A DNA stretch of 64,000 nucleotides from Streptomyces sp. AC550_RSS872 (GTDB lineage Bacteria > Actinomycetota > Actinomycetes > Streptomycetales > Streptomycetaceae), in NCBI RefSeq assembly GCF_019049285.1, contig NZ_JAGMUL010000039.1, forward strand, positions 1-64,000. Reading direction: 5' to 3'. Both the position numbers and the translations under genes were made by a program. The notes under the pieces were generated by a model. It saw only the letters and a program-made list of their open reading frames with translations, made no database searches and was not told the DNA's origin. Of this stretch, positions 24,001 through 33,634 are shown in pieces. The stretch's first letter is position 1, and each line of letters begins with the position of its first letter.

Positions 24001-27000
24001 ATGAACGGTAGATCCCGTACGCGCGTGCGTGCCCTGCGCCGCCGCGTCGCCCTGGCCTCGGCCGCGGTCATGATCGGCACGCTGCTACAGGCGGTGGCCC
24101 AGCCCGCGAGCGTCGCCGCCGACCGCGGCACCGGCCGCCCCGGACTGCCCGAGTCGGAGAAGCCGGTCGCGGTCACTCCGGTCAAGGGCACGCCGCGCCC
24201 GGTGACGAAGGGGCCGCGCACGCCGAAGGAGAAGCCGAGGGCCGCGTGGCCCAAGGCGGGAGCGGCGACGGTGGAGTGGGCCGAGGGCTCCGCCGGTGTC
24301 GTACGGGCGAAGGGGCTGCCGCTCGCGGTGGGCGGTGGCAAGGGGGTACGGGGCGCCCAAGGAGCGGTCCGGGCCCGTCTGTTCGACCGTAAGGCGGCTC
24401 AACGGGCCGGTACGGACGGCCTGTTGTTCAGCCTGGGGTCGGCCAGGAAGCAGACGGTTCGCACCCGCCTCGACTACTCCTCGTTCGCAGGCGCCTTCGG
24501 CGGCGGATACGCCGACCGGCTGCGCCTCGTCGAGCTGCCCGCGTGCGCGATCACCACGCCCGACAAGGCCAAGTGCCGTACCAGCAAGCCGGTCGAGACC
24601 GTCAACGACACCGAGAAGCAGACCCTGACGGCACCGAAGGTCGCCCTGAGCTCCTCCGGCGCCACCGTCCTCGCGGCCGTCGCCGACGAGTCGAGCATGG
24701 GCAGCGACTACAAGGCGACCCCGCTGGCGCCGTCCGCACAGTGGAGCACGAGCCTCAACACGGGTGACTTCTCCTGGTCGTACCCGATGGGCGTGCCGGC
24801 CGTGCCGGGCGGACTGACGCCGAGCGTCGGCCTCTCCTACTCCTCCGGCTCGATCGACGGCCGGACCGGCAACAGCAACAACCAGGGCTCCTGGCTCGGT
24901 GACGGCTTCGATCTGTGGCCCGGGTTCATCGAGCGCCGCTACAAGTCCTGCGGTTCCGACGACGGCGTGGAGCACGCGGACGGCGGCAAGCCCGGCGACC
25001 TGTGCTGGGCCTACGACAACGCGTTCATCTCCCTCAACGGCAAGGGCGGCGAGCTGGTGCCCGACGGCACCGACGCCTTCCGGCTGAAGGACGACGACGG
25101 AACGAAGATCCAGCGGATCTACGGCTCCACCTCGGACGTGCGCTCCAACGGCGCCCGCAACGACGAGTACTGGAAGGTCACCACCCCGGACGGCGTCCAG
25201 TACTACTTCGGCTACAACCGGCTGCCCGGCTGGGCGAGCGGCAACGAGACCACCGACTCCACCTGGACCGCCCCCGTCTTCGGCGACGACGCGAACGAGC
25301 CCTGCCACGCCTCGACGTTCGCGAGCTCCTACTGCACCCAGGGCTGGCGCTGGAACCTCGACTACGTCGTCGACCCGCACGACAACGCCATCGCGTACTA
25401 CTACGACAAGGAGTGGAACTCCTACGGCCGCAACCTCAAGGACACCGACGACACCCGCTATGTGCGCGGCGGTTTCCTCGACCGGATCGAGTACGGCCTG
25501 CGGAAGTCCTCGATGTACTCGGCGCAGGCGCTGGGCAAGGTCGACTTCACCAGCAGCGAGCGGTGCATCCCGAACGCGAACACCACCTGCTCCGACATCA
25601 ACGCCGACGCCTTCTACTGGTACGACACGCCCTGGGACCTGAACTGCAACGAGGGCGCCACCTGTGACGAGGGCCGGCTCTCCCCGGTGTTCTTCACCCG
25701 AAAGCGGCTCACCTCGGTCAAGACGCAGATCCTGAAGTCGGGCGCCTACACGGACGTCGACTCCTGGAAGCTCACCCACCACTGGGGCATGGCCGACACC
25801 GACTACCAGCTGCTCCTCGACTCCGTGCAGCGCACCGGCCACACCGCCAGCCCGGCGATCACCCTGCCGAAGACGTCCTTCACCTACGTCCAGCTCGCCA
25901 ACCGGCTCGACAGGACCGGCGACGGCTTCGCCCCGTTCATCAAGGAGCGCCTGGCCACCGTCGCCGACGAGGCGGGCGGCCAGATCGACGTCGGCTACTC
26001 GGCGCCGGTGTGCGACTTCGGCGCGCTGCCGACCCCGCAGACCAACACCACGCGCTGCTTCCCGCAGTACATCGGCGGCAGTGACACCGACGCCCCGGAC
26101 CTGCACTGGTTCAACAAGTACGTCACCTCGACGGTCACCCGGACCGACCGCACCGGCGGCGCCCCGGACCAGGTCAGCGCGTACGAGTACCTGGACGGCG
26201 CGGCCTGGCACTACGACGACGATGACGGGCTGACGAAGGAGAAGGAGAAGACCTGGTCGCAGTGGCGCGGCTACGGCCACGTCCGGGTGAAGACCGGTGG
26301 TCAGGGCGGTGCGGCCGCGATGCGTTCGCAGGCCGACACCTACTTCCTGCGCGGCATGCACGGCGACCGTGAGACGCCGAGCGGTGGCACGAAGAGCGTG
26401 AGCGTCTCGCTCGGCACGGGCGAGGGCGACACGATCACCGACCACGAGTCGGTGGCGGGCTTCGAGTACAAGACCGTCAACTACTCCGGTCCCGGTGGCT
26501 CGGTGCTGTCCAAGACCGTGAGCCGGCCGTGGCACCACGAGACCGCCAAGCGGGTTCGCGACTGGGGCACGATCACCGCCAACCTCTCCGGCGCCGGCGA
26601 GAGCAGGACCTGGACGTCGCTGGACAACGGGGCGGGCGACAGGTGGCGTACGACCACGACCACGAACGCCTTCGACACGACGGCCGGGCGGATCACCCAG
26701 ACCGACGACCGCGGTGACGACGCCACCACCGCCGACGACAAGTGCACCCGCACGTCCTACCCGGCGTCCGGCACGGTCCTCGCCGTGCCGCTGAGGGCCG
26801 AGACGGTTGCCAAGGCCTGCGACGCCACCACCGACCGCGCCAAGGACGTCATCTCGGACGTCCGCACGGCCTACGACGGCCTCGGCTACGACGCCGCCCC
26901 CACCAAGGGCGACGCCACGCGGACCGCGATGCTGAAGTCCCACGACGGCACCACGGCCACCTACACGGAGACCAGCGCCACCTACGACTCCTACGGCCGC

Positions 27001-30000
27001 AAGCTCACCACCAACGACCTGAGCGGCACGGTCACGGTGAAGTCCGGCGCACTGACCCGCACCGCCCGCACGGACGGCCGTACCACCACGACCGCCTACA
27101 CGCCGGCCACCGGCTTCCCGACCTCCGCGAAGGTCACCACCCCGCCGGTCACCCCCGGCGACAGCACCACCGCGCAGTCCACGACCACGAGCAACGACCC
27201 GGCGCGCGGCGTACCGCTGACGGTCACCGACACCAACACCAAGGTCACCAACTTCGCCTACGACGCGCTGGGCCGTAAGACCAAGGTGTGGCTCGCCGAC
27301 CGGCTCACGGGCGATGTCCCGACGTACGAGTACAGCTACACGATCACCGAGGGCCAGCCCATTGCCGTCGGCACCAAGACCCTCGGCAACGACGGCGCCC
27401 AGGTCACCTCGTACATGCTCTACGACGGCTTCCTGCGCCCACGTCAGTCCCAGGCCCCCGGCCCCGACGGCGGACGGCTGCTCACCGACACCTTCTACGA
27501 CGAACGCGGCCTGACGGCGAAGGAGTTCCTGTCCTACTACGACGCGGCCGGGCCCTCCACGACGCTGGTCAAGCCGCAGGACGCGCTGGATGTGGAGACG
27601 CAGAACCGGTACGCGTACGACGGCCTGGGCCGGCAGACCGAGTTCAAGCAGATCTTCGGCAACGGCGACGGCGGCCAGGTCCTCAACACCACCAGGACCA
27701 GCTACGGCGGTGACCGCACGACGGTCATCCCGCCGGCCGGCGGCACCGCCGCCACCACCCTGACCGACGCCCGCGGCCAGACCACCGAGCTGCGACAGCA
27801 CCACCAGCGCGCCGCCGAGTCGTCGTACGACACCACGAAGTACGGCTTCTCGCCGAGCGGGAACCTGTCGAAGGTCACCGACCCGGCCGGCAACGAGTGG
27901 AGCTACGACTACGACCTGCTGGGCCTGATGACCCTGTCCAAGGACCCGGACAAGGGCTCGGTCAAATACTTCTACGACGACCGAGGCCTGCTCACCTCCA
28001 CGCTGGACGCCCGCAACAACACGCTCGCCTACGTCCACGACGGCATGGGCCGCAAGACGGAGATGCGCACCGGGTCCGCGACGGGCGCCCTGCGCGCCAA
28101 GTGGACGTACGACACCATCAGCGGCGCGAAGGGCCACCTCGCCGAGTCCACCCGGTACGTCGACGGTCAGGCCTACACCTCGAAGGTAGTCGCCTACGAC
28201 CGGCTCTACCGGCCGCTGCGCACCTCGCTGACCATTCCCGCCACCGAGGCGAACAACGGCCTGAGCGGCACCTACCTGGCGACCACCTCGTACAAGGTGT
28301 CCGGCCTGGTCGCCGCTGCCGGCCTGCCCAAGGCCGGTGCCCTGCCCGCCTCCTCCATGGCCTACACCTACGAGGACGACACGCTGCGGCTCATCGGCGT
28401 GGACGGCAGCGAGGGCATCAAGTCGACGGCCAGGTACAGCCTGACCGGCAAGCCGCAGCAGTACGAACTGTCCAACGCGGGCGGCAAGAAGGCCTGGGTC
28501 ACCAACGAGTACGAGCCCGGCACCCAGCGCCTGTCCTCCACCCGCGTCGACCGTCAGGACATCGCGGGCGTGGACCAGGCGTCCACCTTCAAGTACGACG
28601 AGATCGGCAACGTCCTGTCCGTCTCGGACACCTCGCGCTCCGGCACGGACACCCAGTGCTTCGGCTACGACCACCTGCGCCGTCTCACCGAGGCGTGGAC
28701 CCAGCCGACCGCCGGCTGTGCGAGCGCGCCCGCCGCGTCCGTGCTCGGCGGACCGGCGCCGTACTGGCAGTCGTACACCTACGACAAGATCGGCAACCGG
28801 CGTACCGAGGTCCGGCACGACGTCACGGGTGACGCGACGAAGGACGTCAAGAGCACCTACGACTACCCGGTCCCGGGCGCCGGAGTGGTCCGCCCGCACG
28901 CCCTGAGGTCGGTCACCCGCACCGGCCCCGGCGTCACGGCGGGCGACAGCTACACGTACGACGCGACCGGCAACACCGACACCCGCACGCTGGGCAGCGG
29001 CACGACCCAGGACCTCGACCACGACGCCGAGGGCCGGCTGGTGAAGGTGACCGAGCCGGTCGAGGGCGGGTCACCGAAGGTCACGGAGTACGTGTACGAC
29101 GCCGACGGCAACCGGCTCATCGGCCGCACGCCGACGGAGACGACGCTCTACCTGGGCAGCACCGAGATCACGGTCGCCAAGGGCACGACGACGCCGAAGG
29201 CCACCAGGTACATCGACCTCGGCGGCGGCCACACGGCCATCCAGTCCGACGACGGCAAGGTCTCCTTCACCACCGCCGACCACCACGGCACGGCGCTGCT
29301 CGCCATCGACGCGGCGACGCAGCAGCTCAGCCAGCGCCGGGTGCTGCCGTTCGGCGGCACCAGGGGTCCTGAACCGGCCACCTGGCCCGGCACCAAGGGC
29401 TTCGTCGGCGGCACGAAGGACGCCTCGACAGGACTGACCCACCTGGGCGCCCGTGAGTACGACCCGGAGACGGGCCGCTTCCTCTCGGTCGACCCGGTGC
29501 TGGACCTGACCGATCCGCAGCAGATCAACGGCTACGCCTACAGCAACAACAGCCCGGTGACGTTCTCCGACCCGACGGGCCTCTACTGCGACGGGTGCAG
29601 CGTCGACAACCCGGACTCGGTGTGGGCCCCGGACAAGGGCAACGGCCCCGGATGCACGACGTACGCCTGCTACGACAAGGACGGCGACGTCCAGTACCTG
29701 ACCGGCGGCAGCGGCACGGCCACCAAGAAGTCCACGCAGTCCCCGAGCAAGACGGTCAACGTCACGGAGAAGGAGGGCGAGGTCTGGGTCGAGAACATCC
29801 GGGTGCCCACCGCCCTTGAACTGGAGTACCTGTACCCGACCGTCGACGAGAACGAGCGCGTCGAGAAGTGGGCCAAGAGCAAGTGCTTCGTCCCGGACGA
29901 CAGCACCTCCGCGTTCTGCGGCGCAGCCGAGTCCCTGGGACTCCTGAACTACGAGCAGACCCTCTTCGACAAGATCGTCGTCGCTCTGGTCGCCCCGGAC

Positions 30001-30864
30001 ATCGACGCCTGGAAGAGCTGTCTGAGCGGCGAGAGCGTGAAGAGCTGCGGCTCGGCGGCGCTTGATCTGCCGTGGGCGCGGGTGTTCAAGGGGGCGAAGG
30101 TCCTCAAGGCGTGCAACAGCTTTGTGCCCGGCACCCGGGTGCTGATGGCGGACGGCACGACCAAGGCCATCGAGGACGTCGAGATCGGTGACGAGGTCCT
30201 GGCAACGGATCCGAAGACCGGCGAGACCACCGTCAAGACGGTCACCGCGGAGATCACGGGTCAGGGCCGCAAGAACCTGGTGACGATCACTCTCGACATC
30301 GAGGGTGTCGAGGCGACCGTCACCGCGACCGACGGACACCCCTTCTGGGTCCCTGAGATCGCCGAGTGGATCACGGCCGACGAGCTGACGCCCGGGCGGG
30401 AACTGCGGACGGCCGCAGGCAAGCTGGTCCGGATCGCGAACGTCGACCGCCGGAGCCGGTCGGCCACGGTACACAACCTCACCGTCGCCGACTTCCACTC
30501 GTACTACGTGCTGGCCGGCGAGACCCCGCTGCTGGTGCACAACTCCAGCCCGCGCCAGTGCTTCCGCGGGGCCAGAGGTGACGACGCGCCGTCGTTCGTT
30601 CCGAGCCCCCGCGACTACAAAGTCGATCGCGAGACGGGCTTCGTACGCGAAACCCACGGGGTGTCGGTGTTCGACAATCCCGGGAGCGTCACCTCGAACG
30701 GCTTCGTCCCGCACATGATCGACCAGTCGTCGCTGCCCGACACCCTCCGTATCATCCAGCGCGGAAGGGATCCTCGGCACTTCGAGATCGTTCCTGCTCC
30801 GGGCGCGGATCTCACGCCCGAGCGATACGCCGAGGAACTCGCGAAGATCAGGCTGCATGAGTAG
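24001..30864 (+). CDS. Secreted RHS/YD-repeat protein with Hint domain and C-terminal toxin-like domain
   Basis: A 2287-residue polymorphic-toxin-type protein. The signal peptide is about residues 1-40 (RRRVALASAAVMIGTLLQAVAQPASVAA). Around residue 255-320 there is an SpvB/TcdB-like segment (PMGVPAVPGGLTPSVGLSYS). YD repeats run from about 990 to 1800, and the RHS core ends with HLGAREYDPETGRF, LSVDP and SNNSPVTFSDPTGLY at about 1811-1865. A Hint (intein-like) domain spans 2038-2181: nucleophile Cys2038 in ACNSFVPGT, then TDGHPFWV, ending LLVHN with Asn2181. The last 106 residues are a separate domain beginning SSPRQCFRGARG that I cannot assign. Auto-cleavage at the Hint domain would release it. 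The immunity-like gene overlaps its stop by 8 bases. Confidence 0.92.
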   Translation: MNGRSRTRVRALRRRVALASAAVMIGTLLQAVAQPASVAADRGTGRPGLPESEKPVAVTPVKGTPRPVTKGPRTPKEKPRAAWPKAGAATVEWAEGSAGVVRAKGLPLAVGGGKGVRGAQGAVRARLFDRKAAQRAGTDGLLFSLGSARKQTVRTRLDYSSFAGAFGGGYADRLRLVELPACAITTPDKAKCRTSKPVETVNDTEKQTLTAPKVALSSSGATVLAAVADESSMGSDYKATPLAPSAQWSTSLNTGDFSWSYPMGVPAVPGGLTPSVGLSYSSGSIDGRTGNSNNQGSWLGDGFDLWPGFIERRYKSCGSDDGVEHADGGKPGDLCWAYDNAFISLNGKGGELVPDGTDAFRLKDDDGTKIQRIYGSTSDVRSNGARNDEYWKVTTPDGVQYYFGYNRLPGWASGNETTDSTWTAPVFGDDANEPCHASTFASSYCTQGWRWNLDYVVDPHDNAIAYYYDKEWNSYGRNLKDTDDTRYVRGGFLDRIEYGLRKSSMYSAQALGKVDFTSSERCIPNANTTCSDINADAFYWYDTPWDLNCNEGATCDEGRLSPVFFTRKRLTSVKTQILKSGAYTDVDSWKLTHHWGMADTDYQLLLDSVQRTGHTASPAITLPKTSFTYVQLANRLDRTGDGFAPFIKERLATVADEAGGQIDVGYSAPVCDFGALPTPQTNTTRCFPQYIGGSDTDAPDLHWFNKYVTSTVTRTDRTGGAPDQVSAYEYLDGAAWHYDDDDGLTKEKEKTWSQWRGYGHVRVKTGGQGGAAAMRSQADTYFLRGMHGDRETPSGGTKSVSVSLGTGEGDTITDHESVAGFEYKTVNYSGPGGSVLSKTVSRPWHHETAKRVRDWGTITANLSGAGESRTWTSLDNGAGDRWRTTTTTNAFDTTAGRITQTDDRGDDATTADDKCTRTSYPASGTVLAVPLRAETVAKACDATTDRAKDVISDVRTAYDGLGYDAAPTKGDATRTAMLKSHDGTTATYTETSATYDSYGRKLTTNDLSGTVTVKSGALTRTARTDGRTTTTAYTPATGFPTSAKVTTPPVTPGDSTTAQSTTTSNDPARGVPLTVTDTNTKVTNFAYDALGRKTKVWLADRLTGDVPTYEYSYTITEGQPIAVGTKTLGNDGAQVTSYMLYDGFLRPRQSQAPGPDGGRLLTDTFYDERGLTAKEFLSYYDAAGPSTTLVKPQDALDVETQNRYAYDGLGRQTEFKQIFGNGDGGQVLNTTRTSYGGDRTTVIPPAGGTAATTLTDARGQTTELRQHHQRAAESSYDTTKYGFSPSGNLSKVTDPAGNEWSYDYDLLGLMTLSKDPDKGSVKYFYDDRGLLTSTLDARNNTLAYVHDGMGRKTEMRTGSATGALRAKWTYDTISGAKGHLAESTRYVDGQAYTSKVVAYDRLYRPLRTSLTIPATEANNGLSGTYLATTSYKVSGLVAAAGLPKAGALPASSMAYTYEDDTLRLIGVDGSEGIKSTARYSLTGKPQQYELSNAGGKKAWVTNEYEPGTQRLSSTRVDRQDIAGVDQASTFKYDEIGNVLSVSDTSRSGTDTQCFGYDHLRRLTEAWTQPTAGCASAPAASVLGGPAPYWQSYTYDKIGNRRTEVRHDVTGDATKDVKSTYDYPVPGAGVVRPHALRSVTRTGPGVTAGDSYTYDATGNTDTRTLGSGTTQDLDHDAEGRLVKVTEPVEGGSPKVTEYVYDADGNRLIGRTPTETTLYLGSTEITVAKGTTTPKATRYIDLGGGHTAIQSDDGKVSFTTADHHGTALLAIDAATQQLSQRRVLPFGGTRGPEPATWPGTKGFVGGTKDASTGLTHLGAREYDPETGRFLSVDPVLDLTDPQQINGYAYSNNSPVTFSDPTGLYCDGCSVDNPDSVWAPDKGNGPGCTTYACYDKDGDVQYLTGGSGTATKKSTQSPSKTVNVTEKEGEVWVENIRVPTALELEYLYPTVDENERVEKWAKSKCFVPDDSTSAFCGAAESLGLLNYEQTLFDKIVVALVAPDIDAWKSCLSGESVKSCGSAALDLPWARVFKGAKVLKACNSFVPGTRVLMADGTTKAIEDVEIGDEVLATDPKTGETTVKTVTAEITGQGRKNLVTITLDIEGVEATVTATDGHPFWVPEIAEWITADELTPGRELRTAAGKLVRIANVDRRSRSATVHNLTVADFHSYYVLAGETPLLVHNSSPRQCFRGARGDDAPSFVPSPRDYKVDRETGFVRETHGVSVFDNPGSVTSNGFVPHMIDQSSLPDTLRIIQRGRDPRHFEIVPAPGADLTPERYAEELAKIRLHE

Positions 30865-31171
30865 TGAGGGGATGGCCCGCGTGTACGACCTGGAGTTCCC
30901 CGACCATCTGGACGGTTACGAGGCCGAAGTCGAGGCCAAGGGCTATCTGGAGGGCGTGAAGGTGAGCCGGCGTGGCTCCGTCTATGAACTGACGATCTAC
31001 GACCCGGTTCGCCTCGGCCAGGAGGTCACCGACGAAGTGGCGGCGGACGGATCTTTCGCCGTGGCGAACCTCGTAGTCGTCGACCGTGTCACGCGCGAGG
31101 AGATCTCCCGCGCCGTGGAGCGGCAGTCCCGAAGCGACTTCTCGGGGCTGGCGCCCACGTCGGCCGGGTAG
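30857..31171 (+). CDS. Putative immunity protein for the RHS C-terminal domain
   Basis: A 104-residue acidic protein starting at ATG 30857 inside the last codons of the RHS gene (8-base overlap); ATG 30872 is a less likely alternative because its possible binding site is too close. It has no signal peptide and is predicted cytoplasmic, with a mostly beta pattern in YEAEVEAKGYLEGVKVSRRG and VYELTIYDPVRLGQEV, and an alpha-helical end. No family is recognised. A small acidic gene directly following a polymorphic toxin is typically its immunity protein. The role rests on that context only. Confidence 0.65.
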   Translation: MSSEGMARVYDLEFPDHLDGYEAEVEAKGYLEGVKVSRRGSVYELTIYDPVRLGQEVTDEVAADGSFAVANLVVVDRVTREEISRAVERQSRSDFSGLAPTSAG

Positions 31172-31191
31172 CCGGGAGGGCGCCTGCCGCC

Positions 31192-31222
31192 GGTGCGGAC
31201 CCTTCAGGAAAGGGTCCGCACC
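31192..31222. terminator. Bidirectional terminator at the immunity/GH3 junction
   Basis: A perfect 13-base stem (31192-31204 with 31210-31222) and a 5-base loop. It ends transcription of the RHS-immunity unit and contains the GH3 stop codon (31204-31206), so it also serves the minus strand. Confidence 0.85.
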
Positions 31223-33513
31223 TCCGTCTCGCAGCGCAGTTGCCGGTCCGCCCCCAACTCCCGTACCGGCCCCGTGAGTTCAAGCCGCGCCGTGTGCCGA
31301 GTGTCCGCGCTGGAGGCCGCCAGCCGCAGTTCCAGCAGGCCGGGTTCGACCACCCTTCGACCCGAACGGTCGGTGAACGACGACAGATCCGCGTGGAAGC
31401 CGAACGTCACCCGGCTCGCCTCGCCCGGCGCCAACTCCACCCGCTGGTAGCCGATCAGCCGCACGTCCGGCCGGGTCACCGACGCCACCGGATCGTGCAG
31501 GTACAGCTGGACCACCTCCGCGCCCGCGCGCTCGCCCGTGTTGCGGACGGTCAGCGACACGTCGTACGAGCCGTCCGTGCTGATCTCCGACTCTCCCGAA
31601 TCCACGGACTCCCACGCGAACGACGTGTACGACCGCCCATGCCCGAACGCGTACAACGGCGTCGGATCCAGATTGCTGACCTCCCCCGCCAGCCCCAGCG
31701 GCGGCTGTAGGTACGTCCACGGCTGGCCCCCGGGCTCCCGGGGCACGCTCACCGGCAGCCTCCCCGACGGGTTGACCCGGCCCGACAGCACTCCCGCCAC
31801 CGCGGGGCCGCCCTCCTCGCCCGGGAAGAACGCCTGGACGACCGCCGCCAGACGACCGTCCCAGCGGCCCAGCGCGTACGGGCGGCCGGTGAGCAGGACC
31901 AGCACCACCGGGACGCCCGTGGCCACGAGCGCGTCCAGCAGATCTGCCTGCACACCCGGCAGGCGGAGGTCCGTCACATCGCAGCCCTCGCCCGAGGTGC
32001 CCCGCCCGAAAAGCCCCGCCCGGTCGCCCAGCACCGCGAGGCACACGTCCGCCTCCGACGCCCGCGTCACCGCCTCCTCGAAGCCCGCCGGGTCCGGGTC
32101 CAAGACGTCGCAGCCCTGCGCGAACGTCACCTTGGCGTCCGGAAGTTCGGCGCGCAGCGCCTCCAGGACCGTCGGGATCTCGACGCCCGTCGGCACCTCG
32201 GGGTGGTGCGTGAGGACGTGCGACGGGAAGGAGTAGCAGCCCAGCATCGCCAGGGCGTCCGCCGCGCGCGGGCCCACGACCGCGATACGGGCGTCGGGCG
32301 GCAGCGGCAGGATGCCGTCCGGGTTGTCCAGCAGGACCACCGACTCCTCCGCCACGCGTCGGGCCAGTGCCCGGTTCGCGGGGGAGTCCAGGTCGATACG
32401 TGCCGTCGCCGGCTCCGGGGACCAGTCCTCGTCCAGGAGGCCCAGCTCGCACTTCTGGAGCAGGACCCGGCGGGCCGCGCGGTCCACCAGCTCCTCGGGG
32501 ACCTCGCCCGCCCGGACGGCCTCCACCAGCGGTTTCCCGTAGCAGTTCAGGGTCGGCAGTTCCACGTCGATGCCGGCCGCCAGCGCCGCGTGCGCCGCCT
32601 CGGCCGGTGACCCCGCCACGCGATGCAGGGTCTCCAGGAAGCCGATGCCGAAGTAGTCGGCGACCACCGTGCCCGTGAAACCCCACTGCTCGCGAAGGAG
32701 TTCGGTGAGCAGTGCCGGGTCGGCGGAGGCCGGCACGCCGTCCGTCTCGTTGTACGCCGCCATCACCGAGCGCGCCCCGCCCTCGCGCAGCGCCATCTCG
32801 AACGGGGGGAGGGTCACGTCCGCCAGCTCCCGGACGCCCGCCCGCACCGGCGCGAGATTGCGGGCGCCCGCCGAGGACGCGTACCCGGCGAAGTGCTTCA
32901 GCGTCGCGACCACCCCGGCCGACTCCAGGCCCCGGACGTACGCCGTGCCGATCGTGCCGGCCAGATACGGATCCTCGCCGATGGTCTCCTCGACCCGGCC
33001 CCAGCGCGGATCGCGTACGACGTCCAGGACGGGCGCGAGACCCTGGTGGACGCCCACGGAGCGCAGGTCCTCGCCGATGCGGCGGGCCATCTCCTCGACG
33101 AGCGGGGGGTCGAAGGTGGCCCCCCACGCCAGCGGGACCGGATAGGCCGTGGCCTGCCAGGCCGTGAACCCCGCCAGGCACTCCTCGTGGGCCACGGCCG
33201 GGATGCCGAAGCGGCCCGCCGCGGCGATCCGGCGCTGGGCGCGGGCCAGCGCCTGCGCGCCCAGCGCCGGGTCCACGGGGGCGGTGCCGAAGGAGCGGGT
33301 GAGCTGGCCGAGGCCGTGGGTGATCAGCTCGTTCCAGTCGTAGTCGGCGTTCATGTCGTGCTGGTGCGGGGCGACGCCCTCGCCGTCCGTTTCGGCGCCC
33401 ACCCACACGCCGTACAGCTGGGCGGTCTTCTCCTGAAGGGTCATCCGGGAGAGGAGGTCGTCGACGCGGTCGGCGGCGGGCAGGGCGGGGTCGCGCCAGG
33501 GGGCGGTGGTCAT
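31204..33513 (-). CDS. Glycoside hydrolase family 3, probable beta-xylosidase or beta-glucosidase
   Basis: A 769-residue GH3 enzyme with no signal peptide, so intracellular. The N-terminal TIM barrel holds HEECLAGF near residue 125, DVVRDPRWGRVEETIGEDP near 185 and the nucleophile Asp in VVADYFGIGF near 290. A second alpha/beta sandwich domain (about 390-610) and a C-terminal fibronectin-like domain follow (YDVSLTVRNTGERAGAEVVQLYL). The HEECLAGF form is typical of BxlA-type Streptomyces enzymes that act on xylo-oligosaccharides. ATG 33513 has a CAGGAG site 6 bases upstream. It is divergent from a LacI-type regulator across 121 bases with two operator-like repeats. No sugar transporter genes are adjacent. 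Confidence 0.92.
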   Translation of the reverse strand: MTTAPWRDPALPAADRVDDLLSRMTLQEKTAQLYGVWVGAETDGEGVAPHQHDMNADYDWNELITHGLGQLTRSFGTAPVDPALGAQALARAQRRIAAAGRFGIPAVAHEECLAGFTAWQATAYPVPLAWGATFDPPLVEEMARRIGEDLRSVGVHQGLAPVLDVVRDPRWGRVEETIGEDPYLAGTIGTAYVRGLESAGVVATLKHFAGYASSAGARNLAPVRAGVRELADVTLPPFEMALREGGARSVMAAYNETDGVPASADPALLTELLREQWGFTGTVVADYFGIGFLETLHRVAGSPAEAAHAALAAGIDVELPTLNCYGKPLVEAVRAGEVPEELVDRAARRVLLQKCELGLLDEDWSPEPATARIDLDSPANRALARRVAEESVVLLDNPDGILPLPPDARIAVVGPRAADALAMLGCYSFPSHVLTHHPEVPTGVEIPTVLEALRAELPDAKVTFAQGCDVLDPDPAGFEEAVTRASEADVCLAVLGDRAGLFGRGTSGEGCDVTDLRLPGVQADLLDALVATGVPVVLVLLTGRPYALGRWDGRLAAVVQAFFPGEEGGPAVAGVLSGRVNPSGRLPVSVPREPGGQPWTYLQPPLGLAGEVSNLDPTPLYAFGHGRSYTSFAWESVDSGESEISTDGSYDVSLTVRNTGERAGAEVVQLYLHDPVASVTRPDVRLIGYQRVELAPGEASRVTFGFHADLSSFTDRSGRRVVEPGLLELRLAASSADTRHTARLELTGPVRELGADRQLRCETEVRTLS

Positions 33514-33542
33514 GAAACTCCTGTCGGGGCGAGGCCCACTCG

Positions 33543-33553
33543 CGAATGTTTCG
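33543..33553. promoter_or_regulatory. LacI-type operator candidate 1
   Basis: CGAA-TGT-TTCG, a perfect palindrome with 4-base arms and the central CG symmetry of LacI/GalR operators, 30 bases upstream of the GH3 start. A second near-copy follows 21 bases later. Confidence 0.6.
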
Positions 33554-33563
33554 TTGTTCACCT

Positions 33564-33574
33564 CGAATGTTCCG
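33564..33574. promoter_or_regulatory. LacI-type operator candidate 2
   Basis: CGAATGTTCCG shares 10 of 11 bases with site 1 and is spaced exactly 21 bases (two helical turns) from it, which favours cooperative binding by the divergent regulator. Confidence 0.55.
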
Positions 33575-33621
33575 GGAACCTAGGCGTGGTGAGAAGGGTT
33601 CGTCAAGAGGCCGCGCAGGGA

Positions 33622-33627
33622 TACGAT
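33622..33627 (+). promoter_or_regulatory. -10 box placing the lacI-type gene on a leaderless mRNA
   Basis: TACGAT ends 7 bases before the ATG at 33635 with no binding site between. Confidence 0.35.
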
Positions 33628-33634
33628 CGCCGCC

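Noticed and set aside
24085..29022. A 1645-codon open frame antisense to the RHS gene, and similar long antisense frames over the LamG gene (20384-23974)
   Set aside because: High GC removes stops in the frame complementary to third codon positions. The translations are Val/Gly/Arg/Leu-biased with no domain, and codon bias is that of the sense gene.
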